Below, one piece after another: positions 55,407 to 64,000 of a stretch of DNA of 64,000 nt (positions are counted from its first letter, which is position 1; the number at the start of each line of letters is the position of its first letter). Both the position numbers and the translations under genes were made by a program. A model generated the notes under the pieces. That model was not told the DNA's origin. It ran no database searches and saw nothing but the letters and a program-made list of their open reading frames with translations. The DNA is from a marine gamma proteobacterium HTCC2080 (GTDB taxonomy: Bacteria > Pseudomonadota > Gammaproteobacteria > Pseudomonadales > Halieaceae): the NCBI GenBank assembly GCA_000169115.1, contig AAVV01000008.1:1-64000 (forward strand). Direction: 5' to 3'.

Positions 55407-57977
55407 ATGGCAAAGTTACCCGAACACGCACGCGTGGTTATTATTGGACAAGGAGGTATTGTCGGTGCTTCCGTCGCTCACCACTTAATAGCAGAGGGCT
55501 GGGACGATATCGTGGGGCTCGAAAAGTCTGCGATTCCAACAGACATTGGATCAACTTCACACGCGTCTGATTTCTGTTACATGACCTCCCATGACAAGCT
55601 CAACGTATTCACCAGCACTTATAGCCGCGAGTTTTATCGGTCTCGAGGGAATTACATTGAAATCGGTGGCATGGAGGTGGCTAGAAAGGGCGACGACGAG
55701 CGAATGCTGGAATTGCAGCGCAAGGTCGCTTCGGGTAAAGCCTTTGGTAGCAATGCTTACATGATTTCAGCGGCGGAAGCCAAAGAGAAGTTTCCCCTGG
55801 TCGAAGAAGACATGATTCAGGGCGCTATGTGGGATCCCGACGCGGGCCTCGTGACGCCGCGATCTCAGAAAGTTGCCGGGGACCTCGTTGATGAGGCGGT
55901 GGCGAGTGGCAAGCTCAATACCTTTGCCTACACCGCCGCAAATAAAATTATTGTTGAAAACGGCCGTGCGGTTGGCGTAGAGACTGACAAAGGGACCATC
56001 ATGGCCGATAACGTCGTGCTTTGTGCCGGGATTTGGGGCTCGTTGGTTTCCCAAACTGCTGGAGTGAAGTTGCCGTTGATGCCCCTTGAGCACCCACTGC
56101 TGTTCTTTGGACCTTGGGACGCGCTGAAGGGTACTGGTAAGGACATTGTTTATCCGTTGTTCCGTGACCAGGGAAACTCGGCTTACGTGCGTGACACCGG
56201 AGACCCCACTACTCCTGAGGGCGGTTTGCTCGAATGGGGATACTACGAGCCCGACAACCCAAGACTTGTCGACCCTGAAGAGATTTTAGAGGCCGGGGAC
56301 GCCAGACTCTCGCCCTCAATGCGTGACCTCACTCTTGATCAGGTGATGGAGGCCTTTGAGAAGGCTGTTGAACTGACCCCTGTGCTGGGTGAGCTAGGTT
56401 GGGAGGAGCGGCGCTCTTTTAATGGGCTATTGTCTGTGACCACCGATGGTACTTCGGTCATTGGTGAGGCCCCTGACGTTGACGGCTTATGGCTGTGTGA
56501 GGCTGTTTGGGTCAAGGACGGTCCCGGTGCCGGTAAGCTGATGGCAGATTTGATGACCCACGGCCGCACTGAGATGGACTCGCATAATGTCGATCCAGCC
56601 CGTCATTACCCTATTCAGCTGACGCCAGAGTACGTACGCAATCGTAGCTATGAGATTGCCCAGAAAATTTATACCCCAGGCGTGCACCCCCGAGAACCCT
56701 ACCTGTCGTCGCGGGGCCTTCGTACTAGCCCTTTTTATGAGCGTGAAGTGGCGCTGGGTGGTTATTTCATGGAGGTGGCTGGCTGGGAGCGAGCCCACGG
56801 CTACGCTTCGAATGAGGCGACGTTGTTAGTGAAATATCGAGATCAGGTGCCTACCCGGGAAGCCGAGTGGGATAACCGGCATTTTTGGGAGGTTTCCAAC
56901 GCCGAACATCTGGCGCTCAGCGATGGGGTTGGCATGATCAACCTGTCACATTTCGCGATTTTTGATGTCGTGGGGGCCGATGCAGAAGCTTTATTGGAGT
57001 ATCTCTCTGTTGCCAAGCTGGGTACCAATACGCCTATCGGTAAAGGCGTTTATACCCACTTCCTTGATCATACCGGAGGGGTGCGTTCAGACCTGACCAT
57101 TGTTCGATTGGCTGAAGATGCTTTCCGTGTTATTTGCGGCGGTGATACGGGTTATCGCGATTATGTATGGATGAAAAAATTCCGCGGAAAGCTGGGACTC
57201 ACCAACGTAGAATTCATTGATCAATCGGAGCAGTTAGCAACCCTAGGGTTGTGGGGGCCAGAGGCACGGTCTACTTTGCAGAAGTTGATGGATGATCCTG
57301 ACAGTGTTTCAGGAGAGGCTTTCCCCTACACAATGACCCGTGAAATTGATGTGTTGGGTGTCAAGGTATGGGCATTTCGCATCTCCTACGTTGGAGAGCA
57401 GGGTTGGGAGCTTTACTTCCCATTTGCGGACGGATTAAAGCTTTGGGACGCGCTTGCGGAACTCGGCGTTACACCCGTGGGCATTGAGACCTATGCAAAT
57501 AGCCGTCGCCTAGAAAAAAGCCTGCGATTACAAAATGCTGATTTGGAAACAGACTACAACCTCTATGAGGCGGGTTTGGCGCGGCCAAAGGTAAAGGCGG
57601 CAGATTTTCACGGTAAGGACGCCTATGTAGCCCAGCGTGAGTTGCCCGAACAGGTGGCTTATCTTTGTACTTTTGCGTTGGAAGATACGACCGATAGCGA
57701 CGGTGTAGTGCGCTATCCCGTAGGACAGTGGCCGTTGTTGGACAAAGAGACCAAGGAGGTTATTGTAGATAGCCATGGGCGCCGGTCCTACACCACGAGC
57801 GTGGCGTTTGGCCCCTCTTTGGGTCAAAACATCGCCATGGGCTACTTACCCGCCGACCGTGCCAAAGAGGGCGATACCGTTTATATGGAATATTTCGGTA
57901 ATTTTTTCTCCGCTAGAGTTACCGCGGTGGGGTATCGTGCGATGCTAGACCCTGACAATATAAGGGTCAAAACCTAG
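55407..57977 (+). CDS. Dimethylglycine/sarcosine dehydrogenase-type flavoprotein with a GcvT domain
   Basis: A protein of 856 residues starting at ATG 55407, just after AGGGGG; a longer in-frame reading from 55386 adds seven residues. VVIIGQGGIVGASVAHHL is the FAD fold, and GSTSHASDFC near 50-60 contains the His that carries covalent FAD in mammalian dimethylglycine and sarcosine dehydrogenases. The last 400 residues form the GcvT/aminomethyltransferase folate domain (DHTGGVRSDLTIVRL, VGEQGWELYFP). It oxidises N-methyl groups and passes them to THF as methylene-THF. A GbdR-like regulator follows; a formate/THF operon precedes. The exact substrate (dimethylglycine, sarcosine or a related methylamine) is not fixed by sequence. 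Confidence 0.88.
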   Translation: MAKLPEHARVVIIGQGGIVGASVAHHLIAEGWDDIVGLEKSAIPTDIGSTSHASDFCYMTSHDKLNVFTSTYSREFYRSRGNYIEIGGMEVARKGDDERMLELQRKVASGKAFGSNAYMISAAEAKEKFPLVEEDMIQGAMWDPDAGLVTPRSQKVAGDLVDEAVASGKLNTFAYTAANKIIVENGRAVGVETDKGTIMADNVVLCAGIWGSLVSQTAGVKLPLMPLEHPLLFFGPWDALKGTGKDIVYPLFRDQGNSAYVRDTGDPTTPEGGLLEWGYYEPDNPRLVDPEEILEAGDARLSPSMRDLTLDQVMEAFEKAVELTPVLGELGWEERRSFNGLLSVTTDGTSVIGEAPDVDGLWLCEAVWVKDGPGAGKLMADLMTHGRTEMDSHNVDPARHYPIQLTPEYVRNRSYEIAQKIYTPGVHPREPYLSSRGLRTSPFYEREVALGGYFMEVAGWERAHGYASNEATLLVKYRDQVPTREAEWDNRHFWEVSNAEHLALSDGVGMINLSHFAIFDVVGADAEALLEYLSVAKLGTNTPIGKGVYTHFLDHTGGVRSDLTIVRLAEDAFRVICGGDTGYRDYVWMKKFRGKLGLTNVEFIDQSEQLATLGLWGPEARSTLQKLMDDPDSVSGEAFPYTMTREIDVLGVKVWAFRISYVGEQGWELYFPFADGLKLWDALAELGVTPVGIETYANSRRLEKSLRLQNADLETDYNLYEAGLARPKVKAADFHGKDAYVAQRELPEQVAYLCTFALEDTTDSDGVVRYPVGQWPLLDKETKEVIVDSHGRRSYTTSVAFGPSLGQNIAMGYLPADRAKEGDTVYMEYFGNFFSARVTAVGYRAMLDPDNIRVKT

Positions 57978-58006
57978 TCCCGTAAAATAAAAAAAGGGGG
58001 TGATGT

Positions 58007-59023
58007 GTGCGCAATTCCACAGTGACAGGGTCACCTAACACCCCCTATCGAGTCGGCTTCTTACTGGTTAATGAGTTTACGCTCATTTCCCTGTCCAGCG
58101 CTGTAGAGCCGTTGCGTGTGGCTAACCAATTGGCGGGGCGAGAGTTATATGCCTGGGAGCTACTTGGTGAGGGGCCTGATACTCAGTCTTGTAGCGATGG
58201 CTTTGCTGTTAACCTCGACAAGACACTTTCTGATGTTGCTGACTATGATCTTGTAATTGTGGTCGGTGGGCTGGCGATTGAGCAAAACGTGGCAAGGTCC
58301 GTTCTCGCCTGGCTTAGGAAACAGTCTCAACGTGGCGTGGTGGTCGGTTCTGTTTGCACGGGAGCCTATGTTCTGGCGAGTGCAGGCCTTCTTGATGGCT
58401 ACCAATGCAGCGCACACTGGGATTGCCTCACAATTCTCACTGACCGATTTCCGCGTGTTGGCTGTAACAATCAACTCTATACCATCGATAGGGATCGAAT
58501 GACTTGCACTGGGGGAACAATCCCAATGCACATGATGTTGGCGCTGTTGTCATCGCGACACCCGCAAGCTTTGGTTGATGCGGTTGCAGATATGTTGATT
58601 TGCGAGCGTTATCGTGCCGATGTAGAAATGCAGTTGGTGCCTATGTGGTCGAGAAAGGTCGAGATGCAGCCTAAGTTGAAAGAGGTTCTGCAGCTTATGG
58701 AGGCGAACCTTGAGGAGCCCATCTCGCTACAAGAGTTGGCTGATTTTGTGCAATTGTCACGACGACAACTCGAGCGACTGTTCCTCAAATACCTCCACTG
58801 TACGCCGTCACGCTACTACCTAAAGCTGCGTCTTGATCGCGCACGACGTTTGGTTAAACAAAGCACTCGTTCTATCGTGGAAATTACCTCGATGTGCGGT
58901 TTTGTTTCCACCACTCATTTCAGCCGTTGTTATCGCAAGTACATTGGTGTTTCCCCTAGGGTCGACCGGCTCAATTGCCAGCCTGAGTTCCAGTCAGCGG
59001 CTAATGAGCAGTTGTCTGCCTAA
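58007..59023 (+). CDS. GbdR/CdhR-like transcription regulator (DJ-1/PfpI domain plus AraC DNA-binding domain)
   Basis: A protein of 338 residues with a GTG start. The N-terminal half is a DJ-1/PfpI-type domain with the nucleophile-elbow-like stretch VGSVCTGAYVLASAGLLDG near 118-136. The C-terminal 100 residues are an AraC double helix-turn-helix (SLQELADFVQLSRRQLERLF and IVEITSMCGFVSTTHFSR). This combination is used by GbdR, CdhR, SouR and GlxA, regulators of glycine betaine, carnitine and sarcosine breakdown. Position 29 bases after the dimethylglycine-type dehydrogenase supports control of methylated-glycine catabolism; the inducer is inference. Confidence 0.88.
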   Translation: MRNSTVTGSPNTPYRVGFLLVNEFTLISLSSAVEPLRVANQLAGRELYAWELLGEGPDTQSCSDGFAVNLDKTLSDVADYDLVIVVGGLAIEQNVARSVLAWLRKQSQRGVVVGSVCTGAYVLASAGLLDGYQCSAHWDCLTILTDRFPRVGCNNQLYTIDRDRMTCTGGTIPMHMMLALLSSRHPQALVDAVADMLICERYRADVEMQLVPMWSRKVEMQPKLKEVLQLMEANLEEPISLQELADFVQLSRRQLERLFLKYLHCTPSRYYLKLRLDRARRLVKQSTRSIVEITSMCGFVSTTHFSRCYRKYIGVSPRVDRLNCQPEFQSAANEQLSA

Positions 59024-59212
59024 ATGGGGTTTAAGTGAATCTCCCTCCGGGTCTTGGAAACAGGCCCAATATACCTAATAGTACTGCGAAAGCGGGAAGG
59101 GCTACTGTCCTGAAATTTGGTGCGATTACTCACCAATGCAGTGCGAGACTGCGCTATCGCTACTTTAGGTGGTCTGGGGAGCATCGTGGTACATAGCTGG
59201 CGACGCAGTTCA

Positions 59213-60460
59213 TCAATAAGCGGTATTGTCCCGGTCACCGATCTCGATGCTCCTAGCGTCAGCCACTAAAGCATCCACGTTGCTTGCCGTCAGGGTTCGT
59301 AAAAATTCAACCAGGGCTTCCTGTTCTTCTGCGGTGATGTCTAAGGGTCGAATGCGTTGATCTTGATGGGGGTCATGCCCACCGCCTTGAACATAGAATG
59401 TAACGACATCTTCCAGGCTGCGAATGGAGCCATCGTGCATATAAGGAGCGGTGAGCGCGACGTTTCTAAGCGACGGCGTGCGGTATCGCCAGCGGTCTTC
59501 CGAGCGTCCGGTGACTTCTTGACGTCCTTCATCGATGAAGGTCTCTGTCTCAACGTCGACTCGAGGGATCACGAAAACCCCCGGCGCTACCTGCACCTGC
59601 TTGGGCATGATCCCTCGCTCTTCGCGCAGTAAACCTGTGCCGGTATTATGGAAGTCGCCGTCGGTGAAGAGGGCGTACTCGCCTCCTACCGTATGACAAG
59701 ATTGACACCCCTGATTTTTAAAAACGTCAAAGCCTCGCGCAGCCTGTGAACTAAAGTCACCGGTATTTTTTGAAGAGGCAAAGTACCAGCGATCAAACGG
59801 TGAGTTTCCGCTAATAAGCGCACGTTGATAGGCAGCCAGGGCGAGACCCAGGGTTTGGGCGGTTAGACCTTGATCGTAGTGTGCCGCGAAGGCAGATTCA
59901 TAGGCGGGTATTGATGTTAAACGCTCAAGCACGGCTTCCTTGGAGGGATTGGCCATCTCATTGCGTGCCAACAGCGGTGACCACACTTGAGCCTCGAGGG
60001 AATGCTCTCTGCCGTCCCAAAAAAGCGATGGTTGAAACGCCAAATTGTACAGCGACGGCGCATTGCGCCGCCCACCTCGGCCCTCATCGCCCACGGGGGT
60101 GGCCAGCTCATTTTGGGTAAATCCCTGTTCCGGTACGTGACACATGGCACAGGACAAATTGGCATTGGCGGACAGTCGACGATCGAAGAATAGCTGGCGC
60201 CCCAGATCAACTTCTTCACTGTGTAACGCTTTCGCTATCCGGGGGAGCCCGAGTTGGGGGTCGTTAGCTTGCTCCGCTAGAGGTAAGCGCTGCCCCGACT
60301 GTTCTAATACGGCCTCTGACTGGGTTTTATACTGGGTGGATTCGTAGCCCTCACGGTTGTCGGCCAATCCCACACGATGCGCCGCTTGCCCATGGGCATA
60401 GGGCGCCGAATGGAGTGCTATAGCCAGCCCTAAAAACAGCAGATCTCGGGGTTTTTTCAT
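59213..60460 (-). CDS. Di-haem cytochrome c peroxidase/MauG family protein
   Basis: A protein of about 415 residues from the Met of MKKPRDLLFLGLAIAL, which begins a signal peptide; an upstream in-frame ATG at 60517 is possible. Two haem c sites are seen: CAMCH and CQSCH. Their spacing and RNAPSLYNLAFQPSLFWDGR fit bacterial cytochrome c peroxidase/MauG. It is divergent from a methanethiol oxidase gene, with SCO1/SenC on the other side, the gene set reported with bacterial methanethiol oxidase. MauG relatives make protein-derived cofactors from Trp or Tyr; here it may mature the oxidase or remove its hydrogen peroxide (inference). Confidence 0.88.
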   Translation of the reverse strand: MKKPRDLLFLGLAIALHSAPYAHGQAAHRVGLADNREGYESTQYKTQSEAVLEQSGQRLPLAEQANDPQLGLPRIAKALHSEEVDLGRQLFFDRRLSANANLSCAMCHVPEQGFTQNELATPVGDEGRGGRRNAPSLYNLAFQPSLFWDGREHSLEAQVWSPLLARNEMANPSKEAVLERLTSIPAYESAFAAHYDQGLTAQTLGLALAAYQRALISGNSPFDRWYFASSKNTGDFSSQAARGFDVFKNQGCQSCHTVGGEYALFTDGDFHNTGTGLLREERGIMPKQVQVAPGVFVIPRVDVETETFIDEGRQEVTGRSEDRWRYRTPSLRNVALTAPYMHDGSIRSLEDVVTFYVQGGGHDPHQDQRIRPLDITAEEQEALVEFLRTLTASNVDALVADARSIEIGDRDNTAY

Positions 60461-60497
60461 TTGCTTTAAAAGTCCTGCAAAGGGTTCCGATTTTACT

Positions 60498-60526
60498 TTG
60501 GAAAGTGCTAGTCTCATGGTTATAAG
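60498..60526 (+). promoter_or_regulatory. Predicted sigma-70 promoter of the methanethiol oxidase gene
   Basis: TTGGAA (60498-60503), a 17-base spacer and TATAAG (60521-60526) form a good -35/-10 pair upstream of ATG 60550. A second one for the divergent MauG-type gene was not assigned. Seen directly, not tested. Confidence 0.5.
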
Positions 60527-60549
60527 GATAAACCATTGGAGTGCAAACT

Positions 60550-61899
60550 ATGAGTCGAATATTTATCGCCGCGTTGGGCTTTTTAATGATGGCTGTAGCG
60601 CCCGTGACCCTTGCAGATGAAACCTGCATGTCGCCTTACATGGCGAAAATTGTGGGTCAAGAAGACTACGTTTATATCTGGACCTTGGGCATGGAAGGCG
60701 TGGGTGACGGGGAGGATAAGCTGGTCACGGTTGACGTGAATCCCGATTCCAAGACCTACGGTGAGGTGGTGCACAGTTTATCGGTAGGGGGGCGCAACGA
60801 AGCGCACCACTCAGGACTCACTGACGATCGTCGTTATCTCTGGGCGTCGGGTCTCGACACCAGCAAAATCTTTATTTTTGATATCTATACCGACCCCGCT
60901 CAGCCACGATTACATCGCGAGATCGATGACTTTGTCGCAAAGACCGGAGGTATCGTTGGACCTCACACGAATTACGCGCTGCCAGGCCGCATGCTGATAA
61001 CGGGATTGTCTAACAATCGCGATCATGGCGGCCGCACAGGTATGGCTGAGTACACAAACGACGGTGATTTTATTACCAGCGTTTGGATGCCCACCGATGA
61101 TAATTTGCAAGGTGCAGTTAAGTCGGGTAATTACGCCGATGGCTATGGTTACGATGCACGAGCCTTACCGCGGCGAAATGTCTTGGTGACTTCCTCCTTT
61201 ACGGGTTGGAACAACTACATGATGAACCTCGGTAAAATGATGGGCGATCCCGAAGCTATGAAGCGCTTTGGCAATACCGTCGTTATTTGGGATTTACATG
61301 CACGCACGCCCAAGAAGGTTCTCGATGTGCCCGGTGCCCCCTTAGAGCTTCGTTGTGCTTGGGGTTCACGCTCTAACTATTGCTTCACGACTACGGCGCT
61401 GACCTCAAAGATTTGGTTGATTTATGAGGATGACGCAGGGGAATGGCAGGCGAAGGCGGTTGCCGATATTGGTGATGCCAGCAAGATACCGCTGCCGGTA
61501 GATATCTCTATCTCGGCCGATGATAACCACCTATGGGTCAACACTTGGAATGATGGTTTGGTGCGGTTGTTTGATATTTCTGATCCCCACGCACCTGAGC
61601 AGGTGTTTGAAAAGCGTATTGGTGAGCAAATCAACATGGTGTCTCAAAGCTGGGATGGCGAACGCGTGTACTTCACTTCATCGCTGCTCGCTAACTGGGA
61701 TAAGACCGAGTCTGGTGGTGAGGACGATGTTCAGTACTTCAAGCTTTACAACTGGGATGGGGCAACGCTGACGCCGCAATTTAGTCTCGATTTTGTCGAG
61801 ATGGGTCTTGGGTCACCGCATCAAATGCGTTTTGGGGCCCATGCACTTTACGGCAAGGCACCTGCTAAAACCGGCCACGATGATATGGCCGCGCGCTAA
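60550..61899 (+). CDS. mtoX: Methanethiol oxidase (selenium-binding protein 56 family)
   Basis: A protein of 449 residues from ATG 60550, with GGAG seven bases upstream; a GTG at 60541 is in frame. A signal peptide (FIAALGFLMMAVAPVTLA) shows a periplasmic enzyme, unlike the cytosolic eukaryotic SELENBP1. SBP56 features are GGRNEAHHSGLTDDRRYLWASGLDTSKIFIFD near 80-110, PHTNYALPG near 138 and HQMRFGAHALYGKA close to the C-terminus. His-rich sites bind copper. The enzyme converts methanethiol with O2 and water to formaldehyde, H2S and H2O2. The next gene is SCO1/SenC and the divergent one a MauG-like haem protein, the known accessory set. The formaldehyde could feed the nearby formate system. 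Confidence 0.9.
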   Translation: MSRIFIAALGFLMMAVAPVTLADETCMSPYMAKIVGQEDYVYIWTLGMEGVGDGEDKLVTVDVNPDSKTYGEVVHSLSVGGRNEAHHSGLTDDRRYLWASGLDTSKIFIFDIYTDPAQPRLHREIDDFVAKTGGIVGPHTNYALPGRMLITGLSNNRDHGGRTGMAEYTNDGDFITSVWMPTDDNLQGAVKSGNYADGYGYDARALPRRNVLVTSSFTGWNNYMMNLGKMMGDPEAMKRFGNTVVIWDLHARTPKKVLDVPGAPLELRCAWGSRSNYCFTTTALTSKIWLIYEDDAGEWQAKAVADIGDASKIPLPVDISISADDNHLWVNTWNDGLVRLFDISDPHAPEQVFEKRIGEQINMVSQSWDGERVYFTSSLLANWDKTESGGEDDVQYFKLYNWDGATLTPQFSLDFVEMGLGSPHQMRFGAHALYGKAPAKTGHDDMAAR

Positions 61900-61903
61900 C
61901 GCT

Positions 61904-62575
61904 ATGCGGCAGTGGTTAATAGGCCTGCTAGGGTGGTGTGCGGTATCAGCATTGGCTGCACCCCACCAACACGAGCCCCCGGTGGTATTGGCGCCGGGGT
62001 ATGAGGATCTTCAGTTTGAGCCCCCGTCTGCGGGCAGCTATCAACTTCCGTCTATGGGTGAGGCAGCCGATGGCCTGATACTTAATACCTTGGGTAATGC
62101 TGGTCGTTTGCATGATTACTTGGGTGATAAAGCGACGGTGTTGAGTTTTATTTTCACCACCTGTAACGATGTGAACGGCTGTCCCCTTGCGACCTATGTT
62201 ATGAGCGGTGTTCAAAAGGCCGTCCTGAAAGATCCTGATCTTGTCGATCAAGTCCGTATCGTTAGCTTTAGTTTTGATCCCGAGAAAGACACCCCTTCGG
62301 TATTGGGGCGCTATGGTGATCAGTTCAGGGCGGAAGGTTTTGATTGGGAATTTCTTACGACCGCTTCAGAGGATGCTCTTCGACCTACCCTCGATGCCTA
62401 CGATCAGTGGGTGATTCGAGATTACGATGAAGAGGGTAACTACTTAGGAACTATGTCGCACATATTACGGGTGTACCTGATCGACAGTGATCGACGCATT
62501 CGCAATATCTATAGTACGTCTTACTTGCACGCGGATACTGTTGTAAATGACTTGCGAACCCTGCTCATGCAGTAG
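61904..62575 (+). CDS. SCO1/SenC-like copper chaperone with altered metal motif
   Basis: A protein of 223 residues from ATG 61904, four bases after the oxidase stop (an in-frame longer reading from 61793 overlaps the oxidase and is rejected). A signal peptide (LIGLLGWCAVSALA) leads to a thioredoxin-like domain. The metal site reads TTCNDVNGCPL, that is Cys-five residues-Cys-Pro, whereas classical Sco has Cys-three residues-Cys-Pro. The expected His ligand appears in GTMSHILRVYLID near 185. It probably inserts copper into methanethiol oxidase. The longer Cys loop is a notable variant; whether it binds copper is inference. Confidence 0.85.
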   Translation: MRQWLIGLLGWCAVSALAAPHQHEPPVVLAPGYEDLQFEPPSAGSYQLPSMGEAADGLILNTLGNAGRLHDYLGDKATVLSFIFTTCNDVNGCPLATYVMSGVQKAVLKDPDLVDQVRIVSFSFDPEKDTPSVLGRYGDQFRAEGFDWEFLTTASEDALRPTLDAYDQWVIRDYDEEGNYLGTMSHILRVYLIDSDRRIRNIYSTSYLHADTVVNDLRTLLMQ

Positions 62576-62646
62576 GCGCGACTTTTGATCTATGCATAAC
62601 AACCGAACCAATTTATAAGCGACGTATCCGCCGCGCTAAATTTAAT

Positions 62647-62849
62647 CCCTGTTTCTGCTGTACGCGGCGGCTGAAGTTGCTCTGGCAGGTTTTAAGGATG
62701 TGGCTGAGGAGTATTGGCATTCGGAACAGAGCATGCCACGTTGGGTAAAAGGCCTAATCGCCAGTCGTTGTTCTGATGCTGCTCGCCGTAGTCCTAGTCA
62801 CAATATCAGTCTTGCCGCTGGGCTAATCAAAGTAATGAGTGATAAGTAA
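62647..62849 (+). pseudogene. Possible remnant of a coding gene ahead of the aldehyde dehydrogenase gene
   Basis: An open frame of about 66 codons ending TAA at 62847-62849 looks like natural protein (AEVALAGFKDVAEEYWHSE, later GLIASRCSDAARRS and AAGLIKVMSDK), but has no ATG with a ribosome site at its beginning; the only in-frame candidates are GTG 62700 and ATG 62733. It ends with TAAGGAG, which serves the next gene. It may be a decayed C-terminus. No family is recognised. Confidence 0.35.
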
Positions 62850-62859
62850 GGAGTAGATC

Positions 62860-64000
62860 ATGTATATCAACGGACAGTGGCTTGAAGAAGGGCCCACCTT
62901 TGAGGTGTACAACCCTGCAACAGGCGTCTCAATAGGTTCGGTGATCGATGTTAGTAACGAGCAAGTTCTAGACGCGGTTGCCGCAGCCGAAGCGGCCTTT
63001 CCGGCGTGGTCAAAGACAACCGCTTACGAGCGATCGGCGATTTTGACGCGGTGCCATACCTTAATGATGGAGCGCCAAAGGACGCTGGCCGAGCTTATGA
63101 CCTCCGAGCAGGGCAAACCCTTGAAAGCGGCCATGAACGAAGTGAAATACGCCGCCGATTTTCTACTGTGGTTTGCTGAAGAGGCTAAGCGTATATACGG
63201 CGAGACGATTCCCTCCGCCCGATCAGATCAGCGTTTTCTCGTTCACAAGCAAGCTGTTGGTGTTGTTGCCGCAATTACGCCGTGGAATTACCCCATTTCT
63301 ATGCTGACGCGGAAGCTGGGTCCAGCCTTAGCGGCGGGATGTACTGCTGTTCTTAAACCGGCAGAAGCGACACCGCTGTGTGCCGTTGCGGTTTTTGAAA
63401 TTCTGCATGAAGCCGGTTTGCCCGCGGGTGTTGCGAACCTTGTAACGGTCAGCGACCCCAAGCCTGTCGGCGAAATATTCTGTACGCACCGAGCCATTCG
63501 TAAGCTGACCTTCACGGGCTCCACCGCTGTAGGGAAGTCTCTGGCTCAGGCGGCGGCTCCGCAACTAAAACGTGTATCTATGGAGCTGGGAGGGCATGCG
63601 CCTTTTATTGTCTTTGATGATGCTGATCCGGTTCACGCCGCTAAGGGTGTTTCCCTGGTTAAGTTCTTGAACACGGGACAGGCCTGTATCAGCCCCAACC
63701 GAATTTTTGTCCAGCGAAAAATTCTCGATAGCTTCCTCGACACACTTCAGGGCCGAATTGAGAAACTTCACGCAGGTGACGGCATGGAGCCATCGACCAC
63801 GATAGGCCCCCTCATTAATCATGCTGCAATTGAAAAAATTGACCGGCAAGTTCAGGATGCCGTCGCCCAGGGCGCAAGTCTCCATAGTGGCGGCCGCCGC
63901 CTTACTGAGGACGGTCTCGAAAAGGGCTGCTTTTATTCGCCAACCCTTCTCAGCAATGTGTCTTCTGACATGCTGATTTATCGCGAGGAGACCTTTGGGC
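62860..64000 (+). CDS. NAD(P)-dependent aldehyde dehydrogenase, 3' end beyond window
   Basis: At least 380 residues are visible and the gene runs off the window. MYINGQWLEEGPTFEVYNPATG is the usual start, preceded by AAGGAG. ITPWNYPISMLTRKLGPALAAGC near 145-167 binds NAD(P); FTGSTAVGK near 224, MELGGHAPFIV near 245 with the catalytic Glu, and NTGQACISPNR with the catalytic Cys near 276 are all present. It is closest to succinate-semialdehyde/aldehyde dehydrogenases of the GabD type. The aldehyde is unknown. It lies downstream of the formaldehyde-forming methanethiol oxidase, but a formaldehyde role is not shown, as GabD-type enzymes prefer longer aldehydes. Confidence 0.9.
   Translation, partial: MYINGQWLEEGPTFEVYNPATGVSIGSVIDVSNEQVLDAVAAAEAAFPAWSKTTAYERSAILTRCHTLMMERQRTLAELMTSEQGKPLKAAMNEVKYAADFLLWFAEEAKRIYGETIPSARSDQRFLVHKQAVGVVAAITPWNYPISMLTRKLGPALAAGCTAVLKPAEATPLCAVAVFEILHEAGLPAGVANLVTVSDPKPVGEIFCTHRAIRKLTFTGSTAVGKSLAQAAAPQLKRVSMELGGHAPFIVFDDADPVHAAKGVSLVKFLNTGQACISPNRIFVQRKILDSFLDTLQGRIEKLHAGDGMEPSTTIGPLINHAAIEKIDRQVQDAVAQGASLHSGGRRLTEDGLEKGCFYSPTLLSNVSSDMLIYREETFG

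Overview
The window looks like a chromosome segment of a heterotrophic, probably marine gammaproteobacterium. The OM60/NOR5 (Halieaceae) group is a plausible guess from the gene content (methanethiol oxidase, acyl-CoA racemase and dehydrogenase genes, a DUF1800/DUF1501 pair, a sterol-desaturase-like enzyme), but this is inference, not an identification.

Region 1 (about 1-12550) is an accessory island. Two direct repeats, 394-439 and 12503-12548 (42 of 46 bases identical), each equal the 3' half of a tRNA with a CAU anticodon read on the minus strand, and bound about 12.1 kb. All genes inside read on the plus strand. No integrase gene is visible. The core is an eight-gene operon with touching or overlapping genes (948-8979): a secreted Gly-rich protein, an outer-membrane-type lipoprotein, a membrane-anchored helical protein, a PEGA/formylglycine-generating-enzyme-like protein, a 41-residue membrane protein, a MotA/TolQ/ExbB-type proton-channel protein, and two proteins that fuse an ExbD/TolR-type proton-relay helix (FIDVM / FLDVI) to a von Willebrand A domain. 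A second small unit (9167-10449) encodes a hydrophobic protein and a TerB-like protein. A periplasmic PDZ-like protein (11483-12424) closes the island. I read the core as an undescribed proton-motive-force-driven envelope machine; it is the most interesting part of the window.

Region 2 (12.6-47 kb) is ordinary chromosome: a tripartite RND efflux pump pair; a thiamine-diphosphate enzyme; acyl-CoA dehydrogenase, alpha-methylacyl-CoA racemase-like and 2,4-dienoyl-CoA reductase-like genes; a penicillin-acylase-family hydrolase; a sterol-desaturase-like hydroxylase; a cytochrome c; a retropepsin-like protease; a thioesterase with DUF2452; a methyltransferase; SseA; a molybdopterin oxidoreductase; an MMPL/RND exporter; DUF1295; the DUF1800/DUF1501 pair; a 2OG-Fe(II) oxygenase; acetoacetate-CoA ligase; and a D-aminoacylase-like amidohydrolase.

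Region 3 (47.5-64 kb) is a one-carbon block. Formate-THF ligase, FdhD and a four-subunit NAD-dependent molybdenum formate dehydrogenase (FdsGBAD) form one operon. It is followed by a dimethylglycine/sarcosine dehydrogenase-type flavoprotein with a GcvT domain and a GbdR-like regulator, then a methanethiol oxidase with its SCO1/SenC partner and a divergent MauG-type di-haem peroxidase, and finally an aldehyde dehydrogenase cut by the window edge. Together these can move methyl groups from methylated amines and methanethiol through THF and formaldehyde to formate, and oxidise formate to CO2 with NADH gain.
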